A stretch of 64,000 nucleotides of DNA, taken from contig NZ_JAZAQL010000003.1 of NCBI RefSeq assembly GCF_037081675.1, forward strand, positions 496,001-560,000. The letters run 5' to 3'. The notes below the pieces were generated by a model, which saw only the letters and a program-made list of their open reading frames with translations, was not told the origin of the DNA and did not search any database. Source of the stretch: Halorubellus litoreus. GTDB lineage: Archaea > Halobacteriota > Halobacteria > Halobacteriales > Natrialbaceae. This document shows positions 1 to 7,318 of the stretch, in pieces; positions within the stretch are counted from its first letter, which is position 1; the number at the start of each line of letters is the position of its first letter. The position numbers and the translations under genes are program-made.

Positions 1-545
1 ATCCGGCGTTCGTCGTCCCGGGACGGCGTGTCGACGACGAGCTTGAACTGGAAGCGGTCGCGTTGCGCCTCCGGCAGCTCGAACGTCCCCTCCATCTCGA
101 TGGGGTTCTGCGTCGCGATGACCATGAACGGCGTCGGGAGCGCGAGCGTCTCGCCCTCGATGGTGACGCGACGCTCCTGCATCGCCTCCAGGAGCGCGGA
201 CTGGGTCTTCGGCGTCGCGCGATTGATCTCGTCGATGAGGAGGACGTTCGCGAATATCGGACCGCGCTGGAGCTGGAACTCGCCGGTCGCCTCCCGGTAG
301 ACGTGCGTGCCCGTAACGTCCGCCGGCAGGACGTCCGGCGTCATCTGGATGCGGTTGTACTGGACGCCGACCGCGCGAGCGAACGCGTGGCCAGCGGTCG
401 TCTTCGCGACCCCGGGAACGCCCTCCAGGAGGACGTGCCCGCGCGTCAGGAGCGCGACGGTGAACTGCTCGATAAGCTCGTCCTGTCCGATGAGGACGGT
501 CTGGGTCTCGTCACGGAGCGCTTCGTACGCCTCGGCCGGGGTCAT
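1..545 (-). CDS. MoxR-family AAA+ ATPase, 3' end outside window
   Basis: MoxR-type AAA+ ATPases act as chaperones that help mature or insert metal-dependent or membrane complexes. About 181 residues are visible, beginning MTPAEAYEALRDE. Walker A is GVPGVAKTT (about residues 42-50), Walker B is LLIDEINRA (about 102-110), and a sensor-1 type ATQNPIE segment follows. The start ATG (545-543) overlaps the stop of the upstream DUF4350 gene as ATGA, so the two are translationally coupled. In related haloarchaeal operons a DUF58 gene usually follows; here it would lie beyond base 1. The family call is firm; the client complex is unknown. Confidence 0.93.
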   Translation of the reverse strand, partial: MTPAEAYEALRDETQTVLIGQDELIEQFTVALLTRGHVLLEGVPGVAKTTAGHAFARAVGVQYNRIQMTPDVLPADVTGTHVYREATGEFQLQRGPIFANVLLIDEINRATPKTQSALLEAMQERRVTIEGETLALPTPFMVIATQNPIEMEGTFELPEAQRDRFQFKLVVDTPSRDDERR

Positions 546-1633
546 CGTTCGCCTTCATCGTTCTGCGACCGACGGTTAATACTTTGCGCGAGACGCTCGA
601 CGCGGTCGGCGTCCCAGTCCGGGTGGCGGTCCCTGATGAACGCTCGGACGTCGTCGTCGCGAAGCGGCGTCCGCGGACGCTCCCGGCCGAGTCGGTCCTC
701 GAGCGCGGCGAGTGGACTGACGCCCTCGAGGAGCGCGGCGGCGAGCGCGGCGAGTGGACTGACGCCCTCGAGGAGCGCGGCGGCGAGCGCGACGAGTACC
801 GCGCCGACGGCGAGTTGCGCGAGCGCGGACTCCTCGAGGACGAGCACGAGGACGGCGAGCGGCGGGACGCCGCCCGCGTGCGAGTAGTCGAACGCCACCG
901 GGCCGTCGTCCGCGAGCGCGACGACGAACGCGCGATTGTCCTGCCGGTCGAGCATCGTGTTGATGAACAGGCTCGGGTCGGAGACGACGACGACGGTGCC
1001 GTCACCGACGGACTCGGCCGTCACGACCGGGCGGGCGCCGAGCGTCTCGGCGTCGTCGAGCGCGTCGTTCCGGTTCACGTCCAGATAGCTGAACGACGAA
1101 CTCCGCGCGAGCACCCGCACGTCATCCGTCGCGTTCACCACGGACGGATAGTTGAGCGCGAGGCGGTCGACGCCGCGCGTGTACGTGCTGTTCGTGACGT
1201 TCGTGGCGAGGGGCATCGCGGGGGTCGCCCCGTACCGTCGCTCGTCGCGGAGCAGGCGGCCGTCTATCCTCGCCTCGGCACCGACGCCGGAGAGCAACGC
1301 GTTGGCGCCGCCACCGAAGTCCCCGGCGACGACGAGCGTCCCGCCGCGTTCGACGAACGCTCGCACCGCCGAGAGCGACGCCTGATCGTACTCGCTCACC
1401 GGCGACAACACCACCGCGGTCGCGTTCGACGAGAGCGACTCGTACGCCTCGGCGTCCCGAACGACGGTCGTCTCACCGTGTTCGGCAGCGAGCACGCGTG
1501 CGTCCTCGGACCCGTCCCACGCCGGGTTGTACCCCCCGAAGGCAGCGGTGGACGTGCTCCCGGCGTAGACGACGCCAGCGACGGCGACGAGCACGACGAA
1601 CGCCAGCACGTACTGCGGGAGCTCGACGCGCAT
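542..1633 (-). CDS. DUF4350 domain-containing membrane protein with internal 14-residue duplication
   Basis: The protein has 363 residues. An N-terminal membrane segment lies at about 7-24. An extracytoplasmic DUF4350-like domain follows (about 40-225), with segments such as GGTLVVAGDFGG and VVVVSDPSLF typical of the family. Hydrophobic segments follow at about 255-305, then an acidic, charged tail. DUF4350 proteins are standard partners of MoxR/DUF58 and may belong to a membrane assembly system; the exact role is unknown. The gene starts directly after the stop of the small membrane protein gene and overlaps moxR by 4 bases. Odd feature: residues ALLEGVSPLAALAA are encoded twice in tandem by a perfect 42-bp duplication that lengthens the last hydrophobic region. 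Confidence 0.88.
   Translation of the reverse strand: MRVELPQYVLAFVVLVAVAGVVYAGSTSTAAFGGYNPAWDGSEDARVLAAEHGETTVVRDAEAYESLSSNATAVVLSPVSEYDQASLSAVRAFVERGGTLVVAGDFGGGANALLSGVGAEARIDGRLLRDERRYGATPAMPLATNVTNSTYTRGVDRLALNYPSVVNATDDVRVLARSSSFSYLDVNRNDALDDAETLGARPVVTAESVGDGTVVVVSDPSLFINTMLDRQDNRAFVVALADDGPVAFDYSHAGGVPPLAVLVLVLEESALAQLAVGAVLVALAAALLEGVSPLAALAAALLEGVSPLAALEDRLGRERPRTPLRDDDVRAFIRDRHPDWDADRVERLAQSINRRSQNDEGER
701..784. repeat. Perfect 42-bp tandem duplication inside the DUF4350 gene
   Basis: Bases 701-742 and 743-784 are identical. The unit length is a multiple of three, so the reading frame survives and 14 residues are simply repeated. Perfect identity suggests either a recent replication-slippage event or an assembly artefact. 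Confidence 0.9.
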
Positions 1634-1909
1634 CTAGAGGACCCCCGGCGGCAGTATCTCGAGGATGCGTCGAACGACGACGTACGCGAACGCGACGAGG
1701 CCCAGGCCGATGAGCCACTTCAACCGCGCCCGCCACGTGGGCGTCACGTTCAGCGGTGCCGTCAGTTCCACGACCACGAGGAACCCGATGAGGGTGGTCA
1801 CGAAGAACAGTTCGTACGCGAGGGCGTCCACCAATGCCAGGACGAGTGCACTCCCGAGCGCCCACGCCATCGTCCCGGCGACGAACCGTTGGCGACGCCG
1901 CGTCGTCAT
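1634..1909 (-). CDS. Small membrane protein of the MoxR/DUF4350 operon
   Basis: The protein starts MTTRRRQRFVAGTMAW. An in-frame ATG at 1954 would add 15 residues, but the start at 1909 puts the basic stretch right before the first membrane segment. About 91 residues are predicted, with three hydrophobic segments and a basic loop (TWRARLKW). The stop codon is immediately followed by the DUF4350 start, so the genes are co-transcribed. I do not recognise a named family. Similar small membrane proteins head the MoxR/DUF58 cluster in haloarchaea, so a structural role in that assembly is inferred. Confidence 0.75.
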   Translation of the reverse strand: MTTRRRQRFVAGTMAWALGSALVLALVDALAYELFFVTTLIGFLVVVELTAPLNVTPTWRARLKWLIGLGLVAFAYVVVRRILEILPPGVL

Positions 1910-1989
1910 CGCAAGGAACTCGTCCGGGCGGTGATAAGAAGGTGTCGTCTCCACAGCAGACCGCGCGTGCTACAGTCGCCCCGTTCCCG

Positions 1990-2100
1990 TCAGTCGTCGA
2001 GTTCGTTCCCGCACTGGGCGCAGACGTTCGCCTGCCAGCCAACCGTCTGTACCACGGCAACCTCCTCGTCGCACGTCGTGCAATGAACTGTCTCACTCAT
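1990..2100 (-). CDS. Very small zinc-ribbon protein (36 residues)
   Basis: The ORF starts MSETVHCTTCDEE and ends NELDD. It has two CxxC knuckles (C7/C10 and C27/C30), the pattern of a single zinc ribbon. The start is preceded on the minus strand by an A/T-rich TATA-like stretch near 2142-2153. Such micro zinc-finger proteins are abundant in haloarchaea and some affect swarming or biofilm formation; no specific function can be read here. The length is below most gene-calling cut-offs. The regular cysteine spacing and haloarchaeal composition support it as real. Confidence 0.6.
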   Translation of the reverse strand: MSETVHCTTCDEEVAVVQTVGWQANVCAQCGNELDD

Positions 2101-2223
2101 GGTCCCAACTACCGTTACCACACGCTACACTCCGATCGGCCATTAAATATAAGCGTGAATATCCCGGGAACCAGACGGTCGATACCGACGAAGCTATCCG
2201 CCCCGGCCCGATACCCCGTCACG

Positions 2224-2727
2224 ATGTGGCCCTGGGGACATCTCGGTCTCGGCTATCTACTCGCTCGCGCGAGCGTCCCGACGGACCAGGTTCGCGGCGC
2301 ACACCTGCTGGCCGTCGCGCTCGGCACGCAATTCCCCGACCTGGTCGACAAACCGCTCGCGTGGACGTTCACCATCCTCCCGTCCGGCCGGAGCCTCGCG
2401 CACTCCGTGTTCGCGCTCGTCGTCGTCGTCGGGTTCGCGTGGGTCGTCTGCCGTCGCTACGACCGGCCGACGCTCGCCGTCGTGTTCGGCATCGGGTACG
2501 CCAGTCACCTCCTCGGGGACTCGCTTCACGCCCTCGTCGGTCTCGAATGGGAGTTCCTGACCTTCCTCGTCTGGCCGCTGCTCGAACTCCCGCCGTACGA
2601 GAACGACTCCTCGTTCGTCAGTCACTTCCTGAACTTCGAACTCGGCGCGTGGACGCTGTTCGGGTTCGCACTGTTCGCGACGGCCGCCGTTCTCGTCGTC
2701 CACACCGAACGCCAGCATCGTCGCTGA
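2224..2727 (+). CDS. YdjM/DUF457-like membrane-bound metal-dependent hydrolase
   Basis: The protein has 167 residues, starting MWPWGHLGLGYLLA. The family pattern is visible: an N-terminal GHLGLGY histidine, an FPDLVDK aspartate cluster, SLAHSV, and a later SHLLGDSLHA, interleaved with about four hydrophobic segments. Members of PF04307 (LexA-regulated YdjM in E. coli) are predicted membrane metallohydrolases; substrates are largely unknown. It is transcribed alone, from an A/T-rich promoter region near 2142-2153 shared with the divergent zinc-ribbon gene. The family call is good, the reaction uncertain. Confidence 0.85.
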   Translation: MWPWGHLGLGYLLARASVPTDQVRGAHLLAVALGTQFPDLVDKPLAWTFTILPSGRSLAHSVFALVVVVGFAWVVCRRYDRPTLAVVFGIGYASHLLGDSLHALVGLEWEFLTFLVWPLLELPPYENDSSFVSHFLNFELGAWTLFGFALFATAAVLVVHTERQHRR

Positions 2728-2853
2728 CAGCCCGAATTCCCCGTCTTGACCTGGTGATACCCCTGGTGAGCCGTCGCTCGCCCACCCAAGCGGCCCGTCG
2801 GGCAGCGCCACGGACCGACTTTCAGCGACGTCGGCCACGGCCGCCGCGCCCAC

Positions 2854-2862
2854 ACATATAAA
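2854..2862 (+). promoter_or_regulatory. TATA box of the first TFB gene
   Basis: An acatataaa element lies about 35 bases before the ATG at 2895. Archaeal transcription starts about 25-30 bases after the TATA centre, so the transcript would begin close to 2885. An upstream ATG at 2862 sits inside the TATA region and cannot be the natural start. Confidence 0.7.
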
Positions 2863-2894
2863 TGTCGCGAACGGCTAGACGGCAACAGAATCCG

Positions 2895-3866
2895 ATGGCT
2901 CGTCTGAATCGAGAACGTGGAACACAGGAATCGGTCGCCAGTTCGGACGAGCAACAAACCGACGAGTCGGAGACGGAGACGTGCCCCGAGTGCAACTCCG
3001 AACGGCTCGTCACGAGCGGGGACGGCGACGAGCTCGTCTGCGACGACTGCGGGCTCGTTCTGGAGGAAGACATGATAGACCGCGGGCCGGAGTGGCGTGC
3101 GTTCAATCACGGCGAACGAGAGAGCAAGAGCCGCGTCGGCGCCCCGACCACGCAGACGATGCACGACAAGGGGTTGACGACGCAGATCGACTGGAAGGAC
3201 AAGGACGCGTACGGGCGCTCGATCTCCTCGGAGAAACGCAGCCAGATGCAGCGCTTGCGGAAGTGGCAGGAGCGCATCCGGACGAAGGACGCGGGCGAAC
3301 GCAACCTGCAGTTCGCGCTCAGCGAGGTCGACCGGATGGCGAGCGCGCTCGGCGTCCCACGGTCGGTGCGAGAGGTCGCCTCCGTCATCTACCGGCGCGC
3401 GCTCAGCGAGGACCTCATCCGCGGCCGGTCCATCGAGGGCGTCGCGACGGCGTGCCTGTACGCGGCGTGCCGACAGGAGGGCATTCCGCGGAGTCTCGAA
3501 GAGGTCGCCGAGGTGTCTCGCGTGGAACAGAAGGAGATCGGGCGGACGTACCGGTACGTCTCGAAGGAACTCGGCCTGAAGATGGAGCCGGTCGACCCGA
3601 AGGAGTACGTGCCGCGGTTCTGTTCGGAACTGGAGGTGAGCGAGGAGGTGAAGATGAAGGCGAACGAGATCATCGACGTCACCACCGAGAAGGGCTTGCT
3701 CTCCGGGAAGTCCCCGACCGGGTTCGCGGCGGCCGCGATCTACGCCGCGAGCCTGCTCTGTAACGAGAAGAAGACACAGCGCGAGGTCGCGGACGTCGCG
3801 CAGGTCACGGAGGTCACGATCCGGAACCGGTATCAGGAGCAGATCGAAGCGATGGGCATCCACTAG
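2895..3866 (+). CDS. tfb: Transcription initiation factor B (TFB/TFIIB)
   Basis: TFB binds the TBP-TATA complex and the BRE and recruits RNA polymerase. The protein has 323 residues. The N-terminal zinc ribbon has C30, C33, C49 and C52. The B-finger/linker region contains GPEWRAF and the conserved SRVGAPTT. Two cyclin-like repeats follow (about 125-215 and 220-315), with ACRQEGIPRSLEEV in the first and YAASLLCNEKKTQREVAD in the second. The start at 2895 is preferred over 2862, which lies in the TATA box. Haloarchaea carry several TFB paralogues, and a second is at 52526 in this window. The convergent-looking downstream gap has no obvious partner. Confidence 0.96.
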   Translation: MARLNRERGTQESVASSDEQQTDESETETCPECNSERLVTSGDGDELVCDDCGLVLEEDMIDRGPEWRAFNHGERESKSRVGAPTTQTMHDKGLTTQIDWKDKDAYGRSISSEKRSQMQRLRKWQERIRTKDAGERNLQFALSEVDRMASALGVPRSVREVASVIYRRALSEDLIRGRSIEGVATACLYAACRQEGIPRSLEEVAEVSRVEQKEIGRTYRYVSKELGLKMEPVDPKEYVPRFCSELEVSEEVKMKANEIIDVTTEKGLLSGKSPTGFAAAAIYAASLLCNEKKTQREVADVAQVTEVTIRNRYQEQIEAMGIH

Positions 3867-3967
3867 TCCCTCGAGCCCGCTCCCGGGGGTGACCGACGCT
3901 CTGCGAGGGCGTCGTCACGTCCGCGTAATGTCGAACAGTAAAGGACCAGTGCTACGGAGTCACGGGT

Positions 3968-4450
3968 ATGGCTGACGAGCCCATCGACGACGTGGATCGC
4001 GCGATCCTCCACGCGCTCCAGGAGGACGCGCGGAACATGTCGTCCGGTGACATCGCGGAGCGAACCGGGACGTCCGACAGTACCGTCCGCAAGCGAATCC
4101 AGCGACTCGAGGAGAGCGGTGTCGTCAAGGGGTACGAGGCGAGCGTCGACTACCAGAAGTCGGGGTATCCGCTGCGGATGCTGTTGTTCTGTACGGCGTC
4201 GATCCCCGAGCGCGGGACGATCATCCCGGAGATACTCGAGATCGAGGGGGTGGTGTCGGTACAGGAGCTGGTGACGGGCGAGCAGAACCTCTTGGTGACG
4301 GCGGTGGGGGAGTCGGACAACGACATCACGCCGGTCGCCCAGGAGCTGCTGGACATGGGGTTGACCGTGGCCGACGAGGTGCTGGTTCGGAGTCACGAGA
4401 CGACGCCGTTCGGGAAGTTCGACACGGGCGGCGGCCGCGACGACGAGTGA
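3968..4450 (+). CDS. Lrp/AsnC-family transcriptional regulator
   Basis: The protein has 160 residues. The N-terminal wHTH (about 8-55) starts with the typical DDVDRAILHALQEDARN and contains the recognition helix region TSDSTVRKRIQRLEE. A RAM/AsnC ligand-binding ferredoxin-like domain (about 65-145) follows. The family acts as dimers or octamers that sense amino acids or other small molecules. The gene is single and convergent with the amidohydrolase 14 bases downstream. No ligand can be assigned; a link to amidohydrolase metabolism would be speculation. Confidence 0.92.
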   Translation: MADEPIDDVDRAILHALQEDARNMSSGDIAERTGTSDSTVRKRIQRLEESGVVKGYEASVDYQKSGYPLRMLLFCTASIPERGTIIPEILEIEGVVSVQELVTGEQNLLVTAVGESDNDITPVAQELLDMGLTVADEVLVRSHETTPFGKFDTGGGRDDE

Positions 4451-4464
4451 GTGCGCGGGGCGGG

Positions 4465-5481
4465 CTAGAGGAGGACGCGTTCGACGTCGAGGCCGGTGGC
4501 GCGGCGGACGACGGCTTCGACGGTGTCCTCGGTGCCGGCGAGGTTGTGCGAGTCGCCGTCGAGGACGAGGAGGGCGGCTCGCCGACCGGGTTCGACGACG
4601 CCGCAGTCGAGTCCGGCGATGTCGGCGCCGGCGGTCGTCGCCATCCGTAACACGTCGCGGGCGGTGACGTCGAACTGCTTGGCGGTGAACGCCATCTCGC
4701 GGAACATCGACGGTTGGTTGAGCATCACGTTGTCGGTGCCGAGTGCGACCGTGGTGTGGTCGAGGAGGTCGCGTATCGGTGCGCTCCCGACGTCGAGGAC
4801 TGCGTTCGCGCGTGGGCAGACGGCGATGGGGACGTCCTGTTCGGCGACGCGGTCGAGGTGGTCGTCGCGCGCGTGGACCATGTGGACGAGGAGGTCGGGT
4901 TCCAGGTCGAGTGCGGGATGGATGTCGGTGGCGTCGGGTTCGCCGGCGTGGATGGCGAAGGGGGCGTCGCGCTCCGTGCACGTGGCTCGCTCCGTGGCGA
5001 AGTCGTCGTCGTTCGCGCCGGAGGCGCCGTAGCCGTCGGCGACGTCGAGGACGGCGGTGTCGTCGCTCCCGAAGACGAACGCGTCGACGTCGAGGGGGTC
5101 GGCTGCGTCGCGGAGTGCGCGCGCCCCCGGGATGCCGTTCTCGCGGAAGTCGAGCGTGGCGACGGTGCCGGTCCGTGCCATGTACTGGAGCGTTCGCGTC
5201 ATCGCGTCGACGAGTTCGGTGCGGTCGGCGTCGGCCAACCGTCGGTGCTTCAGGCTGTCGGGGGGTGCGACGGCGTCGTCGAGCGACAGGGAGACGGCGG
5301 CCTCCTTCGCGATGGAGTCCCCGAGGTGCGTGTGAGCGTTCACGAACGCGGGGAGGACGATGTCGGTCGATTCCGTGGCGGTCTCCTCGACGGCCTCGAT
5401 GCGGCCGTCGTCGACGACGACGCGCCCCCGGATGGGTTCGAAGGACCGTCCGGCGAGGATGGTCCCCGTGAGTTCCTCCAT
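4465..5481 (-). CDS. Amidohydrolase-superfamily metal-dependent hydrolase (chlorohydrolase/deaminase type)
   Basis: The protein has 338 residues, starting MEELTGTILAG. It has the amidohydrolase layout: a small N-terminal beta domain (GRVVVDDGRIEAVEE), the metal-binding NAHTHLGD (about 48-55), a second-metal IHAGE histidine, a later HMVHA histidine, and the GTDNVMLN aspartate near the C-terminus. The typical reaction is hydrolytic deamination of a purine, pyrimidine or related amine, but the substrate is not readable. Longer in-frame extensions to 5649 lack family similarity. It is divergent from dabB across a 349-base gap. Confidence 0.9.
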   Translation of the reverse strand: MEELTGTILAGRSFEPIRGRVVVDDGRIEAVEETATESTDIVLPAFVNAHTHLGDSIAKEAAVSLSLDDAVAPPDSLKHRRLADADRTELVDAMTRTLQYMARTGTVATLDFRENGIPGARALRDAADPLDVDAFVFGSDDTAVLDVADGYGASGANDDDFATERATCTERDAPFAIHAGEPDATDIHPALDLEPDLLVHMVHARDDHLDRVAEQDVPIAVCPRANAVLDVGSAPIRDLLDHTTVALGTDNVMLNQPSMFREMAFTAKQFDVTARDVLRMATTAGADIAGLDCGVVEPGRRAALLVLDGDSHNLAGTEDTVEAVVRRATGLDVERVLL

Positions 5482-5830
5482 GCAACGCACTGCGGCGTTG
5501 TTCACGATATGGGTTTTGAATCGGGAATATCGAACGAACTGGTAACCAGTGGCCGTTCGTGGGAGTGATGCGTCGAACGTGGACTCGTGGTTCTGTCTCC
5601 GCGCGTTCGAAACGGCCGTCTCTGGGGTGTTCTCCGTCGGGCGTCGCAACAGTCAGGGGCGTGCCACCACGACCCATGCGAAAACATAACGTTCTTTCGG
5701 GCGATTCTTGCGAACGATTTGGGAACATAGATAGATTTATTAGTTAATCTGTTCTCTCATCGGCCGAATACGACTGGTCTGGTCGTGGCGTGCGGGGCGG
5801 ACGGCCCGAACCGGTCGCTTCGAGCGAACG
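5482..5830. other. Divergent intergenic region, amidohydrolase / dabB
   Basis: This 349-base gap holds no convincing gene. Its right half (about 5690-5755) is A/T-rich with a gatttattagtt TATA-like element near 5734-5745, placed to drive dabBA. The left half must contain the amidohydrolase promoter; no clear TATA box stands out there. Confidence 0.6.
5723..5754 (+). promoter_or_regulatory. Imperfect inverted repeat over the dabB TATA region
   Basis: AGATT (5733-5737) and AATCT (5746-5750) flank the A/T-rich TATA-like core. They are bracketed by GAAC (5723-5726) and GTTC (5751-5754), with a 6-base insertion on the left arm. Placement over the core promoter fits a repressor or activator site controlling carbon uptake. 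This is pattern-based inference only. Confidence 0.35.
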
Positions 5831-7318
5831 ATGTCAGGACGCACCTCGCGGACGACGGTCGGATCGCTCCCGGACACGACGGCTGACACGCCGCTCGTGG
5901 CCGTGGCACTGACGTGGCTCGTCTGGTCGCTGTTCGCCGCGAGCATCGCCGCACTCCTCGCGCACGTCCGACTCGGCGGCCCCTGGGAGTTCGCGGGCGT
6001 CGTCGCCGTCGACGGCCTCACCGTACTCATGTGGGTCGTCGTGACGTTCTTCAGCGGCATCGTCCACAGTTACTCGCGGCGGTACATGGCCGGGAGCGCT
6101 CACGAGACGACGTTCTTCGCGACCGTGTTCGCGTTCACGCTCGTCGTGCTCGGGCTCGTCGCCGCCGACCACGTCGCGCTCTTCGTCGTCCTCTGGCTCG
6201 CCATGGGCCTGCTGATGGCCGAACTCGTCGGGACCGTCGACGGCTGGCCGCAGGCACAGGCGGCCGCCAGCGTCGCACGCCGGTACTTCCTCGCCAGCAC
6301 CGCCCTCCTCGGCGTCGCCCTCGCGACCCTCTGGTCGACGACCGGCGCGACCACCGTCTCCGGCATCGGGGCCGTAGCCGACTCGCTCGGGGGGCTTCCC
6401 TGGCTGGTCGCGGTCGGCGCGCTCGTACTCGCCGCGATGATCCAGTCCGCCCTCGTCCCGTTCCACGGCTGGCTGCTCTCCTCGATGACCGCTCCCACGC
6501 CCGCCTCGGCGCTCATGCACGCCGGGTTCGTCAACGCCGGCGGCATCCTCCTCACGCGGTTCGCGCCCGTGCTCTCCGTCGACGCCACCGCCATGCTCGC
6601 CGTCGTCGCGGTCGGCGGCGCGAGCGCCATCGCCGGCAAGCTCCTCAAGTCCGTCCAGACCGACGTCAAGGGCAAGCTCGGGTCGTCGACCGTCGGCCAG
6701 ATGGGCTTCATGCTCATGCAGGCCGGCCTCGGTTTCTTCGGTGCCGCCATCACGCACCTCGTCCTCCACGGCTTCTACAAGGCCTACCAGTTCCTGAGCG
6801 TCGGCGAACAGGTCGAACGCACCACTCCCAGCGACCGCACCGAACACACCATCGGGCGCGTCACGACCGTCCCCGGCGCCGTCGTCGCCGCCCTCACTGG
6901 CCTCGCCGGTGGCGCGGTCTTCGCGGCCCTCACCGGGAAGGGAACCGCCGTCGACAGCGGCCTCCTCCTCACGTTCTTCGTCGTCTTCACGACGCTCCAC
7001 GCCGCCCGCAGCGCCGTCGCCCACACCTCGCTCCCGACGACCGCGCGGTACGCGGCCGTCCCGCTCGTCTTCCTCCCCGCGATAACCGTCTACGCCGTCG
7101 TCTACGAGGCCATCTCGGGGCTGCTGGCCGTCGGCACGGTCACCACCGACCTGACCGTCATCCACGGCGTCATCGCCGTCGGGTTCGTCGCCATCTACCT
7201 CGGCATCGAGACCGGCGTCCACGAACGCAGTCGGCGCCTGTACGTCGCCCTCCTGAACGCCAGCCAACCGTCGTCGGACACCCTGCTCACCACCACGGAG
7301 GACTACAATGAGTACTGA
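5831..7318 (+). CDS. dabB: DabB: proton-conducting, NuoL/MrpA-like membrane subunit of the DAC inorganic-carbon transporter
   Basis: The protein has 495 residues and about 13 hydrophobic segments. It belongs to the NADH-quinone/Mrp antiporter membrane family: HSYSRRYM after the third segment, SALVPFHGWLLSSMTAPTPA with the conserved lysine-less discontinuous helix region, and ALMHAGFVNAGG. DabB conducts cations (probably H+ or Na+) and couples the gradient to DabA. The stop overlaps the dabA start by 11 bases, so translation is coupled. The neighbouring DUF2309 gene is what separates DabB from an ordinary Nuo or Mrp subunit. The start at 5831 is the only plausible ATG before the first membrane segment. 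Confidence 0.9.
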   Translation: MSGRTSRTTVGSLPDTTADTPLVAVALTWLVWSLFAASIAALLAHVRLGGPWEFAGVVAVDGLTVLMWVVVTFFSGIVHSYSRRYMAGSAHETTFFATVFAFTLVVLGLVAADHVALFVVLWLAMGLLMAELVGTVDGWPQAQAAASVARRYFLASTALLGVALATLWSTTGATTVSGIGAVADSLGGLPWLVAVGALVLAAMIQSALVPFHGWLLSSMTAPTPASALMHAGFVNAGGILLTRFAPVLSVDATAMLAVVAVGGASAIAGKLLKSVQTDVKGKLGSSTVGQMGFMLMQAGLGFFGAAITHLVLHGFYKAYQFLSVGEQVERTTPSDRTEHTIGRVTTVPGAVVAALTGLAGGAVFAALTGKGTAVDSGLLLTFFVVFTTLHAARSAVAHTSLPTTARYAAVPLVFLPAITVYAVVYEAISGLLAVGTVTTDLTVIHGVIAVGFVAIYLGIETGVHERSRRLYVALLNASQPSSDTLLTTTEDYNEY

